Below are positions 34,820 through 40,850 of a stretch of 40,850 nt of DNA, in pieces; position 1 is the first letter of the stretch, and every line of letters starts with the position of its first letter. The notes beneath the pieces are model-generated. The model was given only the letters and a program-made list of their open reading frames with translations, searched no databases and was not told where the DNA came from. Source of the stretch: Opitutus sp. GAS368 (GTDB taxonomy: Bacteria > Verrucomicrobiota > Verrucomicrobiia > Opitutales > Opitutaceae); NCBI GenBank assembly GCA_945903465.1, contig CAMDOF010000055.1, positions 1 through 40,850 on the forward strand, written 5' to 3'. The translations under genes were made by a program, and so were the position numbers.

Positions 34820-36322
34820 TTACTTCCTGTAATCTTTGCCGACCAGGCTCTGCAGCACGGAACTCTGCCATGCGCGGAGGCTGTGTTGCAGCTTCGTGCC
34901 GACGGCGGGGTGCCGGGCGATCACGTTGTTCTTCTCGCCGGGGTCGGAATCGAGGTCGAAGAGCTCGCGGGTGGGATCGCCCTTCGCGTTTTCATGGATG
35001 ACGAGTTTGTAGCGTCCGTCGATAATTGCACGCGCTCCGAGGAAATCGGCCTCCGCGATCGGCCCGGGGTGGCGATAGTTTCGAAAGTCCCGCGTGGCCT
35101 TGCCCTTCGCCACCTTGTTCAGCGGCGTCGTGCCCTCCTGCAGCTTGGGATCGATGTAGGGCTCGGCCGAAAGAACCTCCATCCGCTTGACTTCGTATTG
35201 CCAGAGGTGGATGGGCCCCGGCCGCTGAGTCATCCTGCCCTCGATCAACGGCGTGAGATCGATGCCGTCGAGTGGTCGATTCGGCAGGGGCTGGCTGGTG
35301 AGCGAGCAGAGGGTGGGCAGAAGATCGCTCGTCGTGGCGTGCACGTCGCTGGTGCGGGGCTGCCTGATGCGCGCAGGCCACTCGATGATTCCGGGAACGA
35401 GGGTGCCGGCCTCGTAAACCTTGCCCTTTACGCCCCGGTGCGGCGACGCGAGCGATGCGTCCGGCGACGTACCGTTGTCCCCACAGTAAAACAGGAGCGT
35501 GTCCTGACGCAGCCCTTGCGCAGCCAGATAATCCCGCAATTGCCCGATCGCGCGGTCCATCGCGGTGATTTCGGCGTAGCGTTCGCGCAGCACCTCGCCG
35601 AGGGGACGCCTGACCGGCAGGCCGGTCTCCATCGAGGTAAGTTTGACCTTCTTGGCCGAATACATGGCAGGCAGGTCGTCGTAGAGCGCCAGGTCGGCTG
35701 GCAAGCCCTGGTAGGGTTCATGCGGCGAACCGAACCAGATGACGGCAAGGAACGGCTTGTTGTCGTTCCGCGCGCCGGCGATGAACTCGATCGCTTCCCG
35801 CACGATTACTTCGGAACCTTCGCCTGGGAAAACTTCCGGCGATTCCCCGTTGCGCGAGAGCGACGGGTTCAACTCGAAGAAATTGTCGTGGGAAACCCAA
35901 GTGTGGAATCCCATCGCGCCGGGGTTCACCGGCGATGCCTTTTTCACGGCGCCGAGATGCCACTTGCCGAAATGCCCGCTGCGGTAGCCCGCTTGGCTTA
36001 GGATGTGCGCGAGGGTGATTTCTTCCGGACGAAGCGAGCATCCGGGCGTGAAGGTACCCATCCGGTTCGGATGCCGGCCGGTGAGGAAACTGGCGCGGGT
36101 TGGCGAACAGCTCGGATGCGCGGAGCGCAAGCGATCGAGGCGCAGGCCGGACGCCGCCATTTGGTCGAGTACTGGGGTCTGGACGTGGGGATGTCCGTTG
36201 TATCCAGTTTCCTCCCATCCGTGATCGTCGCTCATGAGTAGCACGATGTTCGGAGCTTCGGCAGCGATGGCCTGGGTCCAATAAACGCAAAGCGAAGCCA
36301 GGAGAAACAGCGCGGTTTTCAC
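34820..36322 (-). CDS. Secreted type I sulfatase (sulfatase E)
   Basis: A 500-residue sulfatase. The signal peptide spans 1-21 (ALFLLASLCVYWTQAIAA). DD is at 32-33 in MSDDHGW, and the modified cysteine is C72 in CSPTRASFLTGR. GKWHLGAV follows near 121, and YCGDNGTSPDAS holds late ligands. The long C-terminal part with RMEVLSAEPYIDPKLQ differs from sulfatases B-D and suggests a different substrate pocket. The start codon is GTG at 36322 after CACTCCTCCCC, the inverse of a Shine-Dalgarno. It is 132 bases downstream of TonB receptor 2, and the broken locus follows after 5 bases. Confidence 0.93.
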   Translation of the reverse strand: MKTALFLLASLCVYWTQAIAAEAPNIVLLMSDDHGWEETGYNGHPHVQTPVLDQMAASGLRLDRLRSAHPSCSPTRASFLTGRHPNRMGTFTPGCSLRPEEITLAHILSQAGYRSGHFGKWHLGAVKKASPVNPGAMGFHTWVSHDNFFELNPSLSRNGESPEVFPGEGSEVIVREAIEFIAGARNDNKPFLAVIWFGSPHEPYQGLPADLALYDDLPAMYSAKKVKLTSMETGLPVRRPLGEVLRERYAEITAMDRAIGQLRDYLAAQGLRQDTLLFYCGDNGTSPDASLASPHRGVKGKVYEAGTLVPGIIEWPARIRQPRTSDVHATTSDLLPTLCSLTSQPLPNRPLDGIDLTPLIEGRMTQRPGPIHLWQYEVKRMEVLSAEPYIDPKLQEGTTPLNKVAKGKATRDFRNYRHPGPIAEADFLGARAIIDGRYKLVIHENAKGDPTRELFDLDSDPGEKNNVIARHPAVGTKLQHSLRAWQSSVLQSLVGKDYRK

Positions 36323-36374
36323 GGGGAGGAGTGGTTCAAGTTTAAGTTTGGTCAGATTCCGCGGCCGATCATGT

Positions 36375-36394
36375 CCGACGGGTGTTTCCGTCGG
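36375..36394. other. Perfect 7-bp hairpin between TonB receptor 2 and sulfatase E
   Basis: CCGACGG (36375-36381) pairs with CCGTCGG (36388-36394) over a GTGTTT loop. It occupies the only sizeable gap (132 bases) inside the minus-strand cluster. It has no T run on the minus strand, so it is more likely an mRNA processing or stabilising element, or an operator, than a terminator. Confidence 0.4.
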
Positions 36395-36454
36395 CGTGCC
36401 CGATCCGGCCCGCGGGTCCTCGACGGGCGGATTCTAAGCCTTTGGGACGCCATT

Positions 36455-39400
36455 TTAGAAAGTTCCCTTGATCCCGAACGTGAGCTGCGCCCCGTAGATG
36501 AAGGTCTGCCAACTCTTGGCATAGTCCGGAGTCTGATCGCCAATCTGCATCCAGGTCTGCGGGACATCGAACAGGTTTTGAACGTTCATGAAAACCGTCA
36601 GGTGAGATCGAAGCCGGTACTCAGCGTTGACGTCAAACGTGGTCTGCGAGCCTTGGTAGGCGTAACCAATCGCGATCGGCTGTCGCCTCTGCAATCCACG
36701 GTAATTCCATTTCGCCCCGAGCAGAAGTCCTTGGCGGCTGAACGTCAGGCCCCAATTCGCACTCTCGGGTACAAAATTCTGCCAGCGAGTTTCGGGTGGC
36801 CCCGAAAGATGTAATTTTGTCCCGTTGGCGAACACCTGCACATGACTCAGCCAGGGCGACACCGGCGCCAGCGACTGACGGATGCTTAACTCCACGCCGG
36901 TGATGCGGGCCGCGGTGGTGAGATTGCGCCGCGTGGTCAGCAGCCAGCCGACGTAACGATCGTCCAATCCCAGGGCGGCCAGACTTGCCGCAGTCGCGGT
37001 CGCGACCTCGTCGGCGAAAAAGCCATCGATTTCCTTGGCGAAGACGCCGCCGGAAATCAGGCCTCCCTGTGGGGTGTACCATTCCAGGGACAGATCGTAG
37101 TTGTCCGCCGACCACGGCTTCAGTCCGCTATTGCGCACATTCAGACGCCCGGGGAGAGAGGCCGGGTTGCCGCTGCGATCGTCGTCCTCCTCGTCCACCG
37201 TCGTGTTCGGAATGATCTCATCAAAATCGGGACGCCCGTAGGTTTTGGCGTAGGCGGCACGGAGCAGGAGATTTTCCCTGAGATTGTAGGTCAGATGCAG
37301 GCTGGGGTAGGTGCCGTCGTACGAACGTTCGGCGCGGGCCGCCCGCTCTTGGCGCACCAGCCGCACCTCGGCGAGGGAGCCCACCGCGCCGGCTTCCGGC
37401 TTGCGGATCGTGGCGCCCGTGGCGGTGCGGACGAAAGCGCCGGCGGCATTGCGCACGAAGACGGCGGTCGGGTCGTACAACGGACCACGTCCGTTCAAAT
37501 CGGTTTTTTCCAGGCGCACGCCGCCGAGCACGCGTAGCCGGCCGTTCAGCAGGGTGAGCTCGCCCTGGGCATAGGCGGACGAGACCCGTTCCTTGATGTA
37601 TTCCGAGTTGTTGACCCGATAGGTTTCCGAGGCCGCCTCCTGCGCGGGGGTCTGGGTGAAGAGCTGCGGATTGGCCTGGTGGGCCCGCCAGGCCGCGCCG
37701 AGCGAGACATGCGGCATGCCGGGGTAGCCGGAAACGTCATCCCAGGTCTTGTAGGAGGTCGCCTGATACGGCGCCGGGGATTCGATGGTGGCGGGGTTTC
37801 CATCCCGGCCATTGTACGTGTAGGTGGCCGAAAAGCGTCGGATGTCCCGCGTTTGCGTGCGCTGGTGGGCACCGATCTGCATTGCGGCGGGAAAGGCAGT
37901 CTGGGTGATGCTCTTCCGCACATCCACCTGAAAGGTCGTCAGCTCGTCCTCGATGTCCCGCGGATTGGAGAACGCTGTATTCAGCCGGTAATTGTTCAGA
38001 TCGAAAATGTCGAACGGCTGGCCGTTGTTCTCGAAGGCCTGTACCGAGCGCGGCTTTTCCGAATCGACGCCCGCATACGTGATCCGTAAAGGCCGGAGGT
38101 TGACGATGCCCATCTGCCGCCAACGGCCTGCCGCCGTGTCCTTGTAGCCGCCCCAGGAGCGGGACTGGCTGGCTCCGGCCACGACTCTCCAGTCGCCATT
38201 GTCGAAGCGATAGCTGGTGTTGCCCGCGAGGGTGTCGAGTTCCTGCACGACATCCGCGCCGTTCATGAGCGTGATGCTCCCCCGTCCGGTGGCGCCTTCG
38301 GTAAAATCGGGGCCAAAGGTCAGGGGCACTCCGCCGGCGACGGAGGGTGTTCCGGCGGTCCCGGCGTTGAAGAGAATCGCCGTGACGGACCGGTCCGACT
38401 TGAAGTGGCTGGACTGAAGATTGGCGGACAGAACGCCGTAGCGGGTCACGCGCCAGTCGGCCCGCAGACCGAACGATTCCCGATTGGTGATGCGAGGCAC
38501 GCTGCCCATCTGATATTGCTGGAGGAACGGTTGCGACGCTGAGGCCCCGGTGCCCGCTCCGCCGGTCTGGAAAGTCCGGATGGGACGCGTTTGCGGAATG
38601 TAGCGATTGGCACTCTGTCCGGTCAGTACGATCCCGAACCGGTCGTTGACCGGCAGCGTGTAGTCGAATGAGCCGCTCGGCTGTATTTTGTATATCCGTT
38701 CGTCGGAGGGATGCGGGGATTTCCCGAGGTGGATGGCGCTCCCATTCGCGAGGAGCATCGCGCTGTACCGGAACTGGGCGGTCTTTCGTTCGAAGGCGCT
38801 CTTCGTCACCATGTTGATCGAGCCGGCCAGCGAATCGGCCGGCGAGGAAGGCGTCGGGACCTTGGTGATCTCCAAGCGGGCGACGTTGTTCAACGAAGCC
38901 TGCGAAAACTGAAACACGCGGGAGCCGCCGCCGGCGTTCCCCGTGTTGGCCACCTGGGCGCCGTCGGTGGAGACCACGGCCAGCTCGGTGGGAAAGCCCC
39001 GCAGCGAAAGCGAAGCGGCGGCGCCGGCGGATTCGGGATCGTATTCCGCCACGACCCCGGGGAGGAACTTGAGAAACTCGGCGACGTTGCCGTCGGTAAT
39101 GTCGCCGAGCGCATCCGCCGAAAGCACATTCTTGATGTTGGGTGAAAACCGCTGCTCGTTGATGGCGATCTTTTCGGCGTCGGTTTCCCGGCTGGTCCCG
39201 ACCACCATGGCGGCCAGTTGCACGGCCGAACCCGCAACCTCGAAGTTGCGCTCGACGCTTTGGCCGGCGGCCAGGATCAGGGTTGCCTCCTGCGCCTGCA
39301 GGCCGGTGTGAAATATCTCCAGCACCACGTTGCCGGCGGGCACCCGTGCCAGTTGGTAGGTGCCCGTTTGATCGGTGAAGGCTTCGAAGCCCGTGTCTTT

Positions 39401-39547
39401 TACCTTCACCCGGACGTTGTTCAGATACTGTCCGGAGTCCGCCTGCAGAATCCGGCCGTGGATGCGACCGGTGGGCGTTGGATTCTGCGATTGGGCCAGC
39501 ATGGTCGTGGCAAGCAGCGCGAGGCAGATCGTCAATTGTGATTTCAC
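36455..39547 (-). CDS. TonB-dependent receptor 2 with carboxypeptidase-like N-terminal domain
   Basis: A 1030-residue outer-membrane receptor. The signal peptide is MKSQLTICLALLATTMLAQ. A carboxypeptidase-regulatory-like domain (about 25-110) reads GRIHGRILQADSGQYLNN ... TDQTGTYQLARVPAG. The plug has NVAEFLKFLPGVVAEYD and LSLRGFPTELAVVSTDG. A long barrel ends in LTFGIKGTF, a typical aromatic C-terminus. This layout is the one used for carbohydrate import in Bacteroidota- and Verrucomicrobiota-type systems. I choose the GTG at 39547, which overlaps the SGNH gene stop by 4 bases (GTGA) and gives a clean signal peptide. The longer frame to 39622 would place 25 non-signal residues in front. Confidence 0.92.
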   Translation of the reverse strand: MKSQLTICLALLATTMLAQSQNPTPTGRIHGRILQADSGQYLNNVRVKVKDTGFEAFTDQTGTYQLARVPAGNVVLEIFHTGLQAQEATLILAAGQSVERNFEVAGSAVQLAAMVVGTSRETDAEKIAINEQRFSPNIKNVLSADALGDITDGNVAEFLKFLPGVVAEYDPESAGAAASLSLRGFPTELAVVSTDGAQVANTGNAGGGSRVFQFSQASLNNVARLEITKVPTPSSPADSLAGSINMVTKSAFERKTAQFRYSAMLLANGSAIHLGKSPHPSDERIYKIQPSGSFDYTLPVNDRFGIVLTGQSANRYIPQTRPIRTFQTGGAGTGASASQPFLQQYQMGSVPRITNRESFGLRADWRVTRYGVLSANLQSSHFKSDRSVTAILFNAGTAGTPSVAGGVPLTFGPDFTEGATGRGSITLMNGADVVQELDTLAGNTSYRFDNGDWRVVAGASQSRSWGGYKDTAAGRWRQMGIVNLRPLRITYAGVDSEKPRSVQAFENNGQPFDIFDLNNYRLNTAFSNPRDIEDELTTFQVDVRKSITQTAFPAAMQIGAHQRTQTRDIRRFSATYTYNGRDGNPATIESPAPYQATSYKTWDDVSGYPGMPHVSLGAAWRAHQANPQLFTQTPAQEAASETYRVNNSEYIKERVSSAYAQGELTLLNGRLRVLGGVRLEKTDLNGRGPLYDPTAVFVRNAAGAFVRTATGATIRKPEAGAVGSLAEVRLVRQERAARAERSYDGTYPSLHLTYNLRENLLLRAAYAKTYGRPDFDEIIPNTTVDEEDDDRSGNPASLPGRLNVRNSGLKPWSADNYDLSLEWYTPQGGLISGGVFAKEIDGFFADEVATATAASLAALGLDDRYVGWLLTTRRNLTTAARITGVELSIRQSLAPVSPWLSHVQVFANGTKLHLSGPPETRWQNFVPESANWGLTFSRQGLLLGAKWNYRGLQRRQPIAIGYAYQGSQTTFDVNAEYRLRSHLTVFMNVQNLFDVPQTWMQIGDQTPDYAKSWQTFIYGAQLTFGIKGTF

Positions 39548-40332
39548 GGTTGGGGGGAGGAATTCGGCGTGCCCGCGGGTGAAATCATCGTCGCCAGCAC
39601 CGGCTGTATCGACCGGCCCCAAATCTCATATCCCTTTTCATTCGGGTGAAGAAGATCGGGCATGTAATCGACCGGCAGTTCGCCCTTCGCATCCAGGAAC
39701 TCCCGGTTGATGTTCAGAAACACGACGTGCCGGCCGTCGGCGAAGGTGGGAAGCATCCGGTTGACCCGATCGATCTTCTCCCACTGCGAATTCATGCCGG
39801 CCCCGGTTCGTCCGATTTTGAGTTCAAGCCGCTGCTCGTGCGAGCCGCGCGGAAAGATTCCGAGCAGGATGATCTTTGTCCAGGGGAGTTTGGCCCGGAG
39901 TTCGGCGACGATCGCCCGGACCCCGCCGGCAATCTGATCCGCTGAATACTCGTCGCGGTTGGAGTTGTTGGTTCCCGCCATGACGATGGCGACACGGGGG
40001 CTGATCATCTCCCAGGAGTGATGCCGGAGCCGCCAGAGAATGTTTTCCGTTTTGTCGGCGGATTGGCCGAGGTTAACCACTTCGAACGAGCCGAAGAATT
40101 TTTTCACGAGTTCTGGCTGCCGGCTCCAGCCGTGCGTTATCGAGTCGCCGATCAGGAGCACGTCCACGTTGCCCTTTTGCAGGCGGGCCTCCCGACTTCG
40201 ATGGGAGTCCAGCCAAGTATCGTGCCGCGGCGCGGGAAGGGCGGCGGGGTTGTCGCCGGAAGAACGGGTCGGTGCTTCGGCGGCAAGCGAGGCGCTGAAG
40301 AGGGCGCAGAGGACAAGAGCGAGGGGTTTCAA
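39544..40332 (-). CDS. Secreted SGNH/GDSL hydrolase (probable carbohydrate esterase)
   Basis: About 262 residues from a TTG at 40332, giving the signal peptide MKPLALVLCALFSASLA. The frame stays open to 40608, but the extra N-terminal residues are Arg-rich and not convincing. A GTG at 40365 is an alternative. SGNH motifs are GDSITHGW with catalytic S64, the glycine in NLGQSADKTENI, the asparagine in AGTNNSNRDE (about 120-126), and the D226/H229 pair in DLLHPNEKGY. Relatives include platelet-activating-factor acetylhydrolase-like esterases and sugar deacetylases. In this cluster a role in removing acyl groups from a sulfated polysaccharide is plausible. It is the first gene of the run and shares a GTGA overlap with TonB receptor 2. 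Confidence 0.88.
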   Translation of the reverse strand: MKPLALVLCALFSASLAAEAPTRSSGDNPAALPAPRHDTWLDSHRSREARLQKGNVDVLLIGDSITHGWSRQPELVKKFFGSFEVVNLGQSADKTENILWRLRHHSWEMISPRVAIVMAGTNNSNRDEYSADQIAGGVRAIVAELRAKLPWTKIILLGIFPRGSHEQRLELKIGRTGAGMNSQWEKIDRVNRMLPTFADGRHVVFLNINREFLDAKGELPVDYMPDLLHPNEKGYEIWGRSIQPVLATMISPAGTPNSSPQP

Positions 40333-40850
40333 GGCGGGACCGAGATAAGGAAACGAGACTGCCACGAGGCATTGGCGGCGGGGACGGATAATGCTGGGGA
40401 CTCGGGGTGGGGAACGGCTGCGACGGAAAGGGGGATGGCGGGCGCGAATCGAGGCTCTGCTTGCCGTTTGCGGGCAATCATCGCGGAGTGGGGATGAACG
40501 GGTGCTGACGTCCGGATCGCTCGGGGTCAAGGAGCAAGCGTTTTTAGAATTGCGGTAAACTCCTAACCGGGGTCGGAACCGCTTGCGCGGACGCGCCACC
40601 AATGACACCCCACACGGCCTTCGGCATCAGACTGCTAGACGGGCTTAGAAAAACACCCGTGTAAGGACGATGGATCGCTTGCCTCGCGGAAAGAACCGCT
40701 CACCAGCAGGCACGATCTGCGGCTATATCGCGGCCTCGCGCACGCGGTTACTTTCTGTCACGGCCAAAATCCGATTTTGGGGCGGGGGCTGAAAGGAAAC
40801 TGGATTTTCAGGGGGATCGGATCAGGGAGGGGTTTTAGTCGCCCGGCTCG
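40333..40850. other. Upstream non-coding region of the sulfatase/TonB cluster
   Basis: About 500 bases with no supported gene. It should carry the promoter of the minus-strand cluster, but no clear -35/-10 pair was seen. The one notable element is the dyad at 40764-40780, listed separately. Confidence 0.45.
40764..40780. promoter_or_regulatory. 17-bp dyad, possible operator
   Basis: CCAAAATC (40764-40771) and GATTTTGG (40773-40780) are perfect inverted copies around one C. The element is AT-rich inside GC-rich DNA and lies about 430 bases upstream of the SGNH start. A dimeric regulator of the cluster could bind here. No regulator gene is visible in the window, and part of a gene beyond the right edge could own it instead. 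Confidence 0.35.

Noticed and set aside
1..40850. CRISPR array, complete insertion sequence or phage genes
   Set aside because: No regularly spaced short repeats, no terminal inverted repeats with a transposase, and no phage structural genes were seen.

Overview
This window looks like chromosomal DNA from a member of the Verrucomicrobiota, most likely the family Opitutaceae. The grounds are the high GC content, the many type I sulfatases with secretion signals, and the very large TonB-dependent receptors whose mature N-termini have the style usual in that family. No rRNA gene is present, so this placement is an inference from protein style and gene order.

Left part (1-13.5 kb) is mixed housekeeping on both strands. 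It holds a stand-alone 5'-3' exonuclease converging on an OmpR-type response regulator, an MFS exporter, fmt, and a LysM protein coupled to parB. Next come secG followed by a LolA-like periplasmic protein and a HAD phosphatase, then a tandem ribbon-helix-helix protein closed by a strong terminator. An aspartate-type aminotransferase, an isolated secreted sulfatase and an alpha/beta hydrolase complete this part.

Middle part (13.3-25.9 kb) is core. A minus-strand group (glnD, then a soluble GAF-GAF histidine kinase and a small membrane protein) diverges from the plus-strand translation/RNA operon nusA-infB-rbfA-DHH phosphoesterase-truB-ribF. The operon is preceded by a promoter-like sequence and an intrinsic terminator that overlaps an alternative hairpin, which looks like an attenuator. 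The genes usually flanking this operon elsewhere (rimP before nusA, rpsO after ribF) are not here. A tRNA-Val(GAC) gene ends the block.

Right part (25.9-40.6 kb) is accessory. About 1 kb of degraded DNA follows the tRNA, including a C-terminal remnant of a PQQ/beta-propeller-like protein. After it, eight loci run head-to-tail on the minus strand: SGNH hydrolase, TonB receptor 2, sulfatase E, a broken chimeric sulfatase locus, sulfatases D, C and B, and TonB receptor 1. Four junctions have overlapping or nearly overlapping start and stop codons. All four intact sulfatases keep the Cys-x-Pro-Ser/Thr-Arg site that is matured to formylglycine. The cluster reads as an uptake and desulfation locus for a sulfated polysaccharide, with the SGNH protein as a likely deacylase. 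No glycoside hydrolase, polysaccharide lyase or sulfatase-maturation gene lies in the window.

A cross-cutting feature is that many starts (241, 2118, 6894, 18583, 22657, 31421, 34264, 36322, 39547) are preceded directly by a C/T-rich tract rather than a Shine-Dalgarno sequence.
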